From assembly GCA_002490665.1 (NCBI GenBank), contig DKUL01000003.1, positions 15,138 through 62,658 on the forward strand: a DNA stretch of 47,521 nt, in the 5' to 3' direction. Positions 16,252 through 25,100 of this stretch are shown one piece after another. A program made the translations under genes and the position numbers. The notes below the pieces were generated by a model. That model did not search any database. It saw only the letters and a program-made list of their open reading frames with translations, and was not told the origin of the DNA. How positions within the stretch are numbered: position 1 is the first letter of the stretch; each line of letters opens with the position of its first letter. The DNA comes from Lachnospiraceae bacterium UBA7205. GTDB taxonomy: Bacteria; Bacillota; Clostridia; Lachnospirales; Lachnospiraceae.

Positions 16252-17706
16252 GTGGCAAAACTGTGGAAAAAAATAAAAAGCGGAAAACTATATACAAGCT
16301 TCAGGAGTCTGAAAACGCGGATATTCTGTTTTCTGATGCTGACAGGCATGATTCCATGCGTGGTGCTTCACTACGGCATTCTCAGCCGTTATCTGGACAA
16401 TGCCGTGTCGAGCCGCACCAACACCGTGCAGACGCAGGTAAAGATTATCGCAGACCACCTGATTACATATAACTATATGCTTGACAGCAGCAGTGATGTG
16501 GTCAATGCGGAATTGTCACAGCTCTCCAATCTGTATGATGGGCGTGTCCTTGTCATAGACGGCAACCTGAAAATCATAAAGGACACCTACGCAATCAGCG
16601 AGGGGAAGACAATTATCTCCGAGGCAATCATCAAATGCTTTAAGGGCGGCGGGGCGTCCAATCTGTTTAAGGAAACCGGATATATCGAGATTATCGTGCC
16701 GATTGAGGAGAAGCTTGAGGACAGGACGCGGGTGGCAGGCGTGATGCTCACCAGTGTTTCGACGGACAGCATCATGAGCGGGTATGAATATATACAGAAT
16801 AGTGCGTTTCTGCTGGAAATTGTCGCGATGGTTGTCATCTTCGGCATCGCACTCCTGCTCAGCAGGAAGATGCTGAAACCGTTTGGGAAGATTACGGACG
16901 CGATTAATGAAGTGAAAAACGGTTTTACGGACGAAGCAATCAGCGTGACGGATTACATTGAGACGGAGCATATCGGTGATGCATTCAACCAGATGATGGG
17001 ACGGATGAAGGTGCTCGATGATTCGAGGCAGGAATTTGTGTCAAATGTGTCCCACGAGCTGAAGACGCCGCTTGCGTCCATGAAAGTACTTGCAGACTCG
17101 CTTCTCACGCAGGAGGATGCACCGACCGATCTGTACCGCGAATTTTTGACGGATATTGCCGAGGAAATCGACAGGGAGAACAAGATAATCACGGATTTGC
17201 TGTCACTTGTAAAGATGACACGGACATCGGCTGACATGAATGTGGAGTCAGTGGACATCAATGCAGTGCTCGAGCTGCTGCTGAAGCGCCTGGGGCCTAT
17301 CGCGACAAGGGCGGATGTCAGGCTGATTTTTGAGAGCCGCAGGCCGGTAATCGCGGAAGTGGATGAGGTCAAGCTGACACTGGCACTGTCGAACCTTGTC
17401 GAGAACGGCATTAAGTATAACAATGAGGGCGGATGGGTAAAAGTAATACTGGATGCAGACCACCAGTATTTTTCCGTTGAGGTTTCCGACTCCGGTGTGG
17501 GCATTCCGCAGGAGTCCATCGAGCATATTTATGAGCGTTTTTACAGGGTGGATAAGTCCCATTCCAAGGAAATCGGCGGGACAGGACTGGGGCTTGCGAT
17601 TACGCGGAATGCGATACTGATGCACAGAGGTTCCATATCGGTCAACAGCGAGGAAGGAATCGGGACTATTTTTACGGTAAGGATTCCGCTGACGTACATT
17701 TCATAG
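16252..17706 (+). CDS. membrane sensor histidine kinase
   Basis: The protein of about 484 residues has TM1 (about 25-45), an extracellular region of about 135 residues, TM2 (about 182-203) and a HAMP domain. HisKA carries the phospho-accepting His near 268 (SHELKTPLASMK), and the HATPase has an N-box (NLVENGIKYN), G1 (DSGVGIP) and G2 (GGTGLGLAI). The GTG at 16252 is chosen because AGGTGG lies 5 nt upstream. A GTG at 16243, adjoining the regulator's stop codon, is the alternative and adds three residues. It pairs with the preceding response regulator. The layout with a following GerMN lipoprotein recalls MtrAB-LpqB of actinobacteria. Confidence 0.92.
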   Translation: MAKLWKKIKSGKLYTSFRSLKTRIFCFLMLTGMIPCVVLHYGILSRYLDNAVSSRTNTVQTQVKIIADHLITYNYMLDSSSDVVNAELSQLSNLYDGRVLVIDGNLKIIKDTYAISEGKTIISEAIIKCFKGGGASNLFKETGYIEIIVPIEEKLEDRTRVAGVMLTSVSTDSIMSGYEYIQNSAFLLEIVAMVVIFGIALLLSRKMLKPFGKITDAINEVKNGFTDEAISVTDYIETEHIGDAFNQMMGRMKVLDDSRQEFVSNVSHELKTPLASMKVLADSLLTQEDAPTDLYREFLTDIAEEIDRENKIITDLLSLVKMTRTSADMNVESVDINAVLELLLKRLGPIATRADVRLIFESRRPVIAEVDEVKLTLALSNLVENGIKYNNEGGWVKVILDADHQYFSVEVSDSGVGIPQESIEHIYERFYRVDKSHSKEIGGTGLGLAITRNAILMHRGSISVNSEEGIGTIFTVRIPLTYIS

Positions 17707-17743
17707 TGTGAAGATAGGCGGTTTTCCGGAATGGAGGAGTTGT

Positions 17744-18694
17744 ATGAATTTTGGGTCTGTGGGCAGGCGGCATATGGTTTTTCCGGTTTTGGTAATTGCA
17801 TGCCTGATGATGATTCTGACAGACGGATGCAGCAAGACGGAGGAAAAGGGGACGCCTGTAGATATATCATATCTGAATAAAAATGAAACAAAGCTTGTGA
17901 CGGAGACACATTATTTTGAGAGTGAGGATACCAAGGAACGCATTGTGGAAGTCCTGACACTGCTGTGTTCCGTGCCGGACAACAAGGAACTGAAGGCGAC
18001 GCTCACGACGGGGATTAACATTATCACGTACTCCTACGATGGGGAACAGGTCATCGTGTCCCTTGGTGAGAAGTATAAGGAGCTTCCAAAGACAACGGAA
18101 GTGCTGACCAGGGCGGCGCTTGTCAGGAGCCTCACAAACATTCCGGGAGTGCGTTATGTGATGATTACGGTAAATGGGGAATCGCTGACGGACTTGTCCG
18201 GAAATGCGATAGGAATTATGACTGCGGACATGTTTGTCGACAATGCGGGAACGCAGGTGGAGACGGTGGAGAGCAAGGTCAACCTGCGGTTATATTTTGC
18301 GAACGAGTCCGGGGACGGGCTGATTACCGTGAACAGGGAACTGACCCACAATGCGGATGTCTCCAATGTCCCGATGGAGAAGCTGGTTGTCGAGCAGCTC
18401 ATCAGCGGTCCTGCAAACGACAAATCCTATCCGACAATCAGTCCGGGAACGAAGCTGATAAACAGCACGGTAAAGGATGGTGTCTGCTACCTGACGTTTG
18501 ACAGCACGCTGATTACCGCGGTCAATAACGTGACGACGGACGTGACAATTTATTCGATTGTCAACTCCCTGGTGGAGTTGAGCAACATCAACAAGGTACA
18601 GATAGCCATTGAGGGAAACAAGGATGGGAAATTCCGGGACAAATATGAGCTTTCGACTGTATTTGAGCGGAATCTGTCGCTTGTGGAACAATAG
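17744..18694 (+). CDS. GerMN-domain lipoprotein
   Basis: The 316-residue protein has a signal peptide (about residues 10-28) with a lipobox-like LTDGC. Two GerMN-type repeats follow, about 75-165 and 185-305; the second has LRLYFANESGDGLITVNRE and VEQLISGPAND. GerMN domains occur in the spore germination protein GerM and in LpqB, the lipoprotein partner of the MtrAB kinase system. The ATG at 17744 follows GGAGGAGTTGT and is preferred over the GTG at 17708. It lies 37 bp after the kinase, so it may modulate it from the outer face of the membrane. Confidence 0.82.
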   Translation: MNFGSVGRRHMVFPVLVIACLMMILTDGCSKTEEKGTPVDISYLNKNETKLVTETHYFESEDTKERIVEVLTLLCSVPDNKELKATLTTGINIITYSYDGEQVIVSLGEKYKELPKTTEVLTRAALVRSLTNIPGVRYVMITVNGESLTDLSGNAIGIMTADMFVDNAGTQVETVESKVNLRLYFANESGDGLITVNRELTHNADVSNVPMEKLVVEQLISGPANDKSYPTISPGTKLINSTVKDGVCYLTFDSTLITAVNNVTTDVTIYSIVNSLVELSNINKVQIAIEGNKDGKFRDKYELSTVFERNLSLVEQ

Positions 18695-18736
18695 GCATCT
18701 GGCGGGAATGGAAAATATAAGAACTGGAGGATGGGG

Positions 18737-20965
18737 ATGAAAAGACCACTGTGCTGCGTCTGTGCGGCATTTGTGGCGATTGTGTTCTTATATCTGGAAT
18801 GGAACCCGGCACCGCAGACCATATATGACCATCCGGAGGGCAGCAGGATTGCACTGCGTGGCGAGGTGTGCCAGAAAGAATGGCAGGGCAGCACGCTTGT
18901 GCTGTACCTGAAAAACATCAGCGGCAGTGCACAGGCTGGTAAAGTGATGTGTTATGTGGAGCCGGATGATTTGGCGGCGGAGCCAAGGCTGGGCAGTACC
19001 GCTGCCGTGGAAGGGGAAGTGTCCTATCTGAAACAGGCGCGAAATCCCGGGGGTTTTGATGCAAGGAGCCATTATCAGATATTTGGCATAGATTTTCGGC
19101 TGTATAAGGCAAGAGTATGCGCTGTGGGCAGCGGATATTCGGGTTATCACGAGACATTATACCGGATTAGACGTTACTTCGAAAATGTATTTGACCGGGT
19201 TCTTTCCGCGAAGGATGCCTCTGTCATGAAGGCAATGATTCTCGGGGCAAAGTCCGGTCTTGACGCGGAGAGCAGACAGCTTTTTCAGAGAAGCGGGATT
19301 GCGCACATTTTTGCCATATCCGGGCTGCATATCACGCTCCTTGGAATGGGGCTGTACAGGCTGCTGCGCAAAGTATGCCTTCCACAGGTCTTTTGTGCAG
19401 TGACGGCAATTTTTCTGATGACTGCATATGGGAATATGGTCGGGATGGGCAGCTCGGCGTACAGGGCAGTGTTTATGTTTTCCATGCAGCTTGTGGCAAA
19501 GCTGCTGCGGCGCACATATGACATGCTCACGGCGCTGGCGCTGGCGGCAGTGCTGATACTTGCAGAGCAGCCGCTTTATCTGTACCATGCCGGGTTTCTG
19601 CTCTCATTCGGGGCAGTCCTGGGCATCGGCTGCTTTGGCGATATCATGAAACCATCGGGGGCGGGGATTTTTATGGTGCATTTTCCGGTGATGCTGTATG
19701 GGTATTATGGGTTTCCGGTCTATTCGTTTTTGCTGAACCTGATAATCATACCTGCCATGACGGTCGTGATGGTGTCCGGGCTTTTGTGCCTGGGGCTTGG
19801 CAGTCTGCCAGTGGCAGCAGGAGCCGGAATGGCAAAGCTTGCCGGGGGAGCGTGCCATATCATGATTAGCCTGTTTGAGTGGCTTTGCGGGATTTCACTG
19901 AAGCTTCCGTATGCGGAGTGGATTGTCGGAAGACCCGCGGACTGGCGGATATGCGCGTACGTTATGGTACTACTGTTCCTGTACGCGGCACATCGCTATG
20001 CCGCATATTTTTCAAAAGGAAAAGCATGTGAAAGGCGGGGCATCCGTATCGGACTGCCGCCGCAAATCAAATGGATGGCTCTTCTTGCGGCAGTGGTGCT
20101 GATAAGCGATTCTTCGCCTGACGGTGCGTCCATGACATTCCTCGATGTGGGGCAGGGTGACTGTATATGGGTTGAGGGCGCGGCAGGAGAACATTTCCTG
20201 ATAGACGGAGGAAGCACTTCGGAACGCAGTGTAGGGCAGTATACAATTGTTCCGTACCTGAAATACATGGGGGTGTCAAGGCTTGATGCGGTCTTTCTGA
20301 CACACCTTGACAGCGACCATATCTCAGGCGTGCTGGAAATGCTCGATGACGGCATGGGCGTAGGCGGCGGAATTTCGATTGGCAGGATATGCATCCCATG
20401 TGCCACGGTGGAAGATGAGGCATATGGGAATCTGACGGCATTGTGCAAGGCAGGAAATATACCATTGTATCAGATGAAGGCTGGGGACAGGGTGACTGCG
20501 CACGGATTATGTTTTGAAGTGCTGCACCCGCAGGCGGGTTATGAGGCATCGTCAAGGAATGCCGGTTCCCTTGTCATGAAGCTTGAGATTGCAGGGCGTA
20601 CAGGCGGCGGGGAAACTGAATATGTGACAGCGCTGCTGACAGGGGATGTGGAAGCGGACGGCGAACTGGAGGCGGCCAAAATACTTGCAGGAAGGGCGGA
20701 CTTTACAGGAATTGATATTTACAAGGCATCCCACCACGGCTCGCGGACGGCGAACACGGCGGAATTAATCGCTGCGGCAGCCCCGCGGCTTGGCATCATA
20801 TCCTGCGGGGAGGACAACAGCTATGGGCATCCGCATGCTGAGACAATTGAGCGGTTTAGACAGGCGGGAAGTGATATCATGATAACAAAGGACACAGGAG
20901 CCATAATAATTCAGATAAAAAATGGAAATTATACAGTTACATCGTATAAAAGGAGCAGATCATGA
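18737..20965 (+). CDS. comEC: ComEC/Rec2 DNA-uptake channel with metallo-beta-lactamase domain
   Basis: The 742-residue protein has an N-terminal DUF4131-like region (about 1-160) and a polytopic competence domain (about 165-430, with HIFAISGLHITLLGMGLYRL and SFGAVLGIG). A C-terminal metallo-beta-lactamase-like domain (about 470-735) contains FLDVGQGDC, THLDSDHISG and KASHHGS. ComEC forms the inner-membrane channel for single-stranded DNA; the hydrolase domain may degrade the other strand. The ATG at 18737 is preferred over 18731 because GGAGG (18726-18730) is then 6 nt away. It overlaps holA by 4 bp. Whether the organism is naturally competent is not known. Confidence 0.93.
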   Translation: MKRPLCCVCAAFVAIVFLYLEWNPAPQTIYDHPEGSRIALRGEVCQKEWQGSTLVLYLKNISGSAQAGKVMCYVEPDDLAAEPRLGSTAAVEGEVSYLKQARNPGGFDARSHYQIFGIDFRLYKARVCAVGSGYSGYHETLYRIRRYFENVFDRVLSAKDASVMKAMILGAKSGLDAESRQLFQRSGIAHIFAISGLHITLLGMGLYRLLRKVCLPQVFCAVTAIFLMTAYGNMVGMGSSAYRAVFMFSMQLVAKLLRRTYDMLTALALAAVLILAEQPLYLYHAGFLLSFGAVLGIGCFGDIMKPSGAGIFMVHFPVMLYGYYGFPVYSFLLNLIIIPAMTVVMVSGLLCLGLGSLPVAAGAGMAKLAGGACHIMISLFEWLCGISLKLPYAEWIVGRPADWRICAYVMVLLFLYAAHRYAAYFSKGKACERRGIRIGLPPQIKWMALLAAVVLISDSSPDGASMTFLDVGQGDCIWVEGAAGEHFLIDGGSTSERSVGQYTIVPYLKYMGVSRLDAVFLTHLDSDHISGVLEMLDDGMGVGGGISIGRICIPCATVEDEAYGNLTALCKAGNIPLYQMKAGDRVTAHGLCFEVLHPQAGYEASSRNAGSLVMKLEIAGRTGGGETEYVTALLTGDVEADGELEAAKILAGRADFTGIDIYKASHHGSRTANTAELIAAAAPRLGIISCGEDNSYGHPHAETIERFRQAGSDIMITKDTGAIIIQIKNGNYTVTSYKRSRS

Positions 20966-21975
20966 AACGGATAGCGCAGGATATCAAAAGCGGTCAATTT
21001 GGCAATGTTTATCTTCTGTATGGGGAGGAGGCGTATCTGCGCAGGCAGTACCGCGACAACCTGAAGAAGGCGCTTGTGCCGGAGGACGATACCATGAACT
21101 GCAGCGTATATACGGGCAAGGATATCGACGCCGGGGAGGTTGCGGACATCGCGGGGACGATGCCTTTTTTCGCGGCGCGCAGGGTCATTGTCATTGAGAA
21201 CAGCGGATGGTTCAAAAGCGGGAATGATAAAATTGCCGAACTTGTTAAAACGATTCCGGATACGACACATATCATATTTGTGGAGGGGGAAGTCGATAAG
21301 CGCGGAAAGCTGTACAAGGCAGTCTCGTCAAAGGGGTATGCGGCGCTCTGCGAGATGCAGGACGAGGCGACACTCAAAAAGTGGATACTCGGGCTGCTCA
21401 AAAAGGAAAATAAGCAGATTACGCCGGATGCGCTGAACCTGCTGATAGACAAAACCGGCACCAGTATGGAAAACATCAGGAGGGAGGTCGAGAAACTCGT
21501 CTGCTATAAATATTATGATGAGGGAATTACCGCCGCGGATGTGGAGGAGCTGTGTATCGTGCAGATTCAGAACCAGATATTCGACATGGTTGAGGCGGTC
21601 GCGCAGAAAAACCAGAAATGGGCGCTGGAATTGTACTATAACCTGCTTGCCCTCAAGGAAGCGCCGATGAAGATACTGGCGCTCATTGCCCGGCAGTTCC
21701 ATATGCTTTTGCAGGTTAAGGAGATGAAGTCCAAAGGCTACCAGGAGGGCGAGATTGCATCCCGGACAGGATTAAATCCTTATTTTCTCAAGAAAAAGTA
21801 TATTCCCCAGGCATCCCGGTTTAAACAGCCGCAGCTTGAGGCGGCGCTCCGGACATGTGTTGCGGCGGAGGAGAGTGTCAAGACCGGGCGTATGCCGGAC
21901 GTGCTGGGCGTGGAACTGATTATTGTCGGGCTTAGCGCGGAAAAAGAAAACAGGAAGGAGAAGGAAGTAAAATGA
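20962..21975 (+). CDS. holA: DNA polymerase III subunit delta
   Basis: The 337-residue protein matches the delta clamp-loader subunit, which opens the beta sliding clamp. It starts with the typical VYLLYGEEAYLRRQY (about residues 14-28), followed by an AAA+-like domain without a Walker A Lys, then a helical collar with LLALKEAPMKILALIARQF. The ATG overlaps the comEC stop codon (ATGA), so translation is coupled, an arrangement common in Firmicutes. Confidence 0.93.
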   Translation: MKRIAQDIKSGQFGNVYLLYGEEAYLRRQYRDNLKKALVPEDDTMNCSVYTGKDIDAGEVADIAGTMPFFAARRVIVIENSGWFKSGNDKIAELVKTIPDTTHIIFVEGEVDKRGKLYKAVSSKGYAALCEMQDEATLKKWILGLLKKENKQITPDALNLLIDKTGTSMENIRREVEKLVCYKYYDEGITAADVEELCIVQIQNQIFDMVEAVAQKNQKWALELYYNLLALKEAPMKILALIARQFHMLLQVKEMKSKGYQEGEIASRTGLNPYFLKKKYIPQASRFKQPQLEAALRTCVAAEESVKTGRMPDVLGVELIIVGLSAEKENRKEKEVK

Positions 21976-22145
21976 TGCCAAATGATCCAGTGATGCTCCT
22001 AAGCTACATCAACCTGAAACTCAGGGATTATTATCCGAGCCTTGCGGCATTCTGCGAGGATACAGGCGAGGATATGCAGAAAATAGTAGACAAATTACGC
22101 CAGATAGATTATCATTACGACGAGGCAGAGAATCAGTTTCGGTGA
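21972..22145 (+). CDS. small DUF4250 protein
   Basis: This 57-residue protein begins MMPNDPVMLLSYINLKLRDY, the conserved opening of DUF4250 proteins, and ends at a TGA at 22143-22145. Its ATG overlaps the holA stop codon (ATGA), with AAGGAAG as ribosome site, so the two are translationally coupled. The family is small, mostly clostridial and has no known function. Coupling to holA is worth noting but does not prove a replication role. Confidence 0.8.
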   Translation: MMPNDPVMLLSYINLKLRDYYPSLAAFCEDTGEDMQKIVDKLRQIDYHYDEAENQFR

Positions 22146-22185
22146 GAAACATGCTCTGATGAAATCATTTGGAGGTTTTGAGGAG

Positions 22186-23280
22186 ATGAAAAAATTTATC
22201 AGGAAAGGGTATGTACCCCTTATCCTGTCGGCGATACTGCTGACGGGCTGCGGACAAAAGGCGGATGTCGACACGGTCAATGCGGTGGAGGCTGCAGAGG
22301 AGGAGCACAGCCAGAGTGAATCAAGGAGCACAATCCTTGAGGAGAAGCTTGAAAAGGAAGCAGAGGAAAGGGAGACATCAGAGACACAGACACAGGAAAA
22401 CGGGGTCACGTTTATGGATGACATTGGCAGGACGGTGACAGTGGAGAGCCACGACAGGGTAATCACGATGATAGGAAGCTTTACGGACATCTGGCTGCTT
22501 GCGGGCGGCGAGGTAGTGGGCGCTGCCAATGACTCATGGACCAGCTTTGACCTGGATTTGGGTGCGGATGTCGTAAACATCGGTTCCCATGTGGAGCCGG
22601 ATATCGAGAAGATTATTGCGGCGAAACCGGATTTGGTCATAGCGAGTGCAAACACGGATGCCGATATGGACATGGAGAAGATTCTTGCGGATGCAGGGAT
22701 TACGACGGCATATTTCTCCGTTTCGAATTTTAATGAGTACATGAACATGCTTGAAATCTGCACAGACATAACAGGCAGAAAGGACCTTCTTGAGAAAAAC
22801 GGGTATGCCGTGAAGGCACAGATTGACAAGGCGAGGGAGCAGGTCAGCATCAGGAATATGGAGGGGAAGCCCGCGCCGGAGGTTGTGTTTTTAAGGGCGA
22901 GCGCATCGAGCGTCAAGGCAAAGGGAAGCTATGGGAGTGTCGGCGGTGAGATGCTTGCGGATCTGGGATGCATCAATATCGCGGATGACGATGACAGCCT
23001 GCTTGACGACCTGAGCATGGAGGCGATTATAGCGGCAGACCCCGATTTCATCTTTGTGACCACACAGGGGAGCGATGCACAGGCAGTTTATGCGAACGTG
23101 GAGGAGACGCTGCTTGGCAACCCGGCATGGAATCAGCTGACTGCCGTGAAGGAGGGTAGGTACATCATGCTTGAAAAGGAACTGTACAACCTCAAACCCA
23201 ATGCGAGGTGGGGGGAAGCCTATCAGAAGCTTGCGGGCATTCTTTATGGGGAAGAACAGAAACAGACGGATGCGGATTAA
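22186..23280 (+). CDS. ABC transporter substrate-binding lipoprotein (siderophore/cobalamin/heme type)
   Basis: The 364-residue lipoprotein has a signal peptide ending in LLTGC. After an acidic linker it has a class III periplasmic-binding fold: TFMDDIGRTVTVE (about 75), IEKIIAAKPDLVIAS (about 142-156) and the second lobe from about 215. Such proteins deliver chelated metals or cobalamin to FecCD permeases. The ATG at 22186 is chosen for GGAGG 10 nt upstream. Its stop codon overlaps that of a convergent ATPase gene, whose permease partner follows. They likely form one importer despite opposite strands. Confidence 0.88.
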   Translation: MKKFIRKGYVPLILSAILLTGCGQKADVDTVNAVEAAEEEHSQSESRSTILEEKLEKEAEERETSETQTQENGVTFMDDIGRTVTVESHDRVITMIGSFTDIWLLAGGEVVGAANDSWTSFDLDLGADVVNIGSHVEPDIEKIIAAKPDLVIASANTDADMDMEKILADAGITTAYFSVSNFNEYMNMLEICTDITGRKDLLEKNGYAVKAQIDKAREQVSIRNMEGKPAPEVVFLRASASSVKAKGSYGSVGGEMLADLGCINIADDDDSLLDDLSMEAIIAADPDFIFVTTQGSDAQAVYANVEETLLGNPAWNQLTAVKEGRYIMLEKELYNLKPNARWGEAYQKLAGILYGEEQKQTDAD

Positions 23281-24035
23281 TAAAAGAAATAGTAACACCC
23301 TTCACCGTCGGAGAATTCCTTCAGCCGGACATCAAAGACCGTTTCAATAATGTGCTGCCGCAGACATTCTTCCGGAGTGGCTGTGGCGGCTATTTTTCTG
23401 TCGTGCATTATGACAACTGTGTCAGAAATCCGGAGTGCCTGTCCGATATCATGGAGGACGAGGATGACAGTTTTTCCGTTGTTCTTCAGCTGCAAAATCA
23501 TTTCCGTCAGCTCGCGCTGCCCTTTCAGGTCAAGGTATGTGGTCGGCTCGTCAAGGACGATATAGTCACAGTCCTGTGCAAGCGCCATGGCAAAAAAAGC
23601 GCGCTGGCGGATGCCGCCTGACAGCGTGTCGGCATACTGCGCGGCATATGCATCCACATGGGCAAACTGCATTGCCTCACGGACGATTGCAATGTCCTTT
23701 TCGGACTTTTTGCGCGAGAATCCCAGATGCGGGAACCGTCCGTGTTCGACAAGTGTCTTTACCGGCAGGGCGGGAATCACCGTGCGTACCTGTGGCAGGA
23801 AGGAGATACGGCGGGCGCGTTCCCTGTGCGGCATGGCAAGATAATCCGCCCCTTCGAGGGCGATGGCGCCGGAAGTGACTTTTGAGGCACCGTTCAGGCA
23901 TTGGAGCAGTGTCGTCTTTCCACAGCCGTTCGGACCGATGACGGCGGTGATTTCCCCTTTTTGAAAGCAGACGGAAATGTCATTGAGTATGGGCACTCCG
24001 CCACAGCTTGCACTGACATTGTAAAATTCAAGCAT
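23277..24035 (-). CDS. ABC transporter ATP-binding protein (FecE/BtuD type)
   Basis: The 252-residue ATPase has a Walker A GPNGCGKTT (about residues 33-41), the Q-loop, the signature LSGGIRQRA, Walker B YIVLDEPTTYLDL and the switch His in LHDIG. It energises import through the FecCD permease, whose gene it overlaps by 8 bp. Its stop codon overlaps that of the substrate-binding protein on the other strand by 4 bp, so the two transcripts must run into one another; no terminator is visible between them. Confidence 0.92.
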   Translation of the reverse strand: MLEFYNVSASCGGVPILNDISVCFQKGEITAVIGPNGCGKTTLLQCLNGASKVTSGAIALEGADYLAMPHRERARRISFLPQVRTVIPALPVKTLVEHGRFPHLGFSRKKSEKDIAIVREAMQFAHVDAYAAQYADTLSGGIRQRAFFAMALAQDCDYIVLDEPTTYLDLKGQRELTEMILQLKNNGKTVILVLHDIGQALRISDTVVIMHDRKIAATATPEECLRQHIIETVFDVRLKEFSDGEGCYYFFY

Positions 24036-25014
24036 TGACCCTGCGCCCTCCTTTCTTTTTTAACAACAGGTACAGGAAAAAAGGTCCCCCGATAAAGGAC
24101 ATCAGGATGCCTGCCGGAAGCTCAAACGGTGCGAACAGCACGCGTCCCAGAATATCGCAGATTAATACGAAGCTGGCGCCCAGCAGGGCAGAACAGGGCA
24201 GCAGGTACCGCGCGTCATTTCCGAAAAGCCTGCGGCATATGTGGGGGACGACAAGTCCCACAAAGCTGAGCAGCCCGGCATAGCTTACCACACAGCCTGC
24301 CAGCATGCTCGACAAAACCAGTATGGACAGGCGGACAACAGGGACATTGAGTCCGAGGGAACGCGCGATGTCATCGCCCAGCCCGAGGACATTGACTGAC
24401 CTGGCAAAAACAAACGTCATCAGAAGCGCTGCGAGAATGGCGGCACCGGGAATTTTTAAATGTTCATACGTAATGCCAGACAGGGAACCAATCATAAACG
24501 AAGTGAGATTGACCGAGATATCCGTGTCAAGAAGCTTAATTGTGTTGATGCCTGCATTTAAAAAGCTCGAGACGGTAATTCCGGCAAGGATAATGGTGGT
24601 GCGTGAGCTGTCTGCCATGTAGGCGAGCCCGAAGATGGCAAGCGAGGTGGCAAGTGCGCCAAGGAACGCGGCGGCAGGGATGCAGGAAGCTTGTCCGTTT
24701 CCAAGTAATAAGGCAAGCATGACGGCAAATCCGGCGCCGGAGTTTACGCCGATGGTGTTTGGACTTGCGAGGGCGTTGTTCATGACGTATTGCAGGAGCA
24801 CGCCCGCGGTGGCAAGTCCCATTCCGGCAAGGCACGCCCCGGCGGCGCGGGGAAGACGAACGGTATGAACAAGCACATAGGCGGTGGAATCCCTGTCAAA
24901 TCCGGCGAGGCATCTTAGGACACTTGCGGGGGACAGCGGGACACTTCCCAGAAGAATGCCAGCAAAGAAGCATAGTATGAGCAGCAGGACAAGGGACAAA
25001 ATTTTTTTGCGCAT
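24028..25014 (-). CDS. FecCD-family ABC transporter permease
   Basis: The 328-residue membrane protein has about nine to ten hydrophobic segments. Family features include RLPRAAGACLAGMGLATAGVLLQ near residue 58, GVNSGAGFAVMLALLLG, and a late cytoplasmic motif SFVGLVVPHICRRLFGNDAR (about 245-265) that contacts the ATPase. The ATG at 25014 is preferred over 25053 because GGAGAA lies 9 nt upstream. It is the first gene of a two-gene minus-strand operon. It probably imports siderophore-iron, heme or a corrinoid. Confidence 0.9.
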   Translation of the reverse strand: MRKKILSLVLLLILCFFAGILLGSVPLSPASVLRCLAGFDRDSTAYVLVHTVRLPRAAGACLAGMGLATAGVLLQYVMNNALASPNTIGVNSGAGFAVMLALLLGNGQASCIPAAAFLGALATSLAIFGLAYMADSSRTTIILAGITVSSFLNAGINTIKLLDTDISVNLTSFMIGSLSGITYEHLKIPGAAILAALLMTFVFARSVNVLGLGDDIARSLGLNVPVVRLSILVLSSMLAGCVVSYAGLLSFVGLVVPHICRRLFGNDARYLLPCSALLGASFVLICDILGRVLFAPFELPAGILMSFIGGPFFLYLLLKKKGGRRVNA

Positions 25015-25037
25015 AATGTGTTCTCCATGAAAAATCT

Positions 25038-25071
25038 GATAAATTATACTCACGGCAGATTTATCTGACGC
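25038..25071 (-). promoter_or_regulatory. candidate promoter and inverted repeat before the permease gene
   Basis: On the minus strand TATAAT (25043-25048) with a weak -35 GCGTCA (25066-25071) sits in an inverted repeat, GATAAAT (25038-25044) and ATTTATC (25059-25065), extendable to 9 of 10 bp. The repeat spans the promoter core, as expected for a metal-responsive repressor, but it does not match a consensus I can name. Confidence 0.4.
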
Positions 25072-25100
25072 TCAGTATAATAATGGCATATTTTTCCGGT

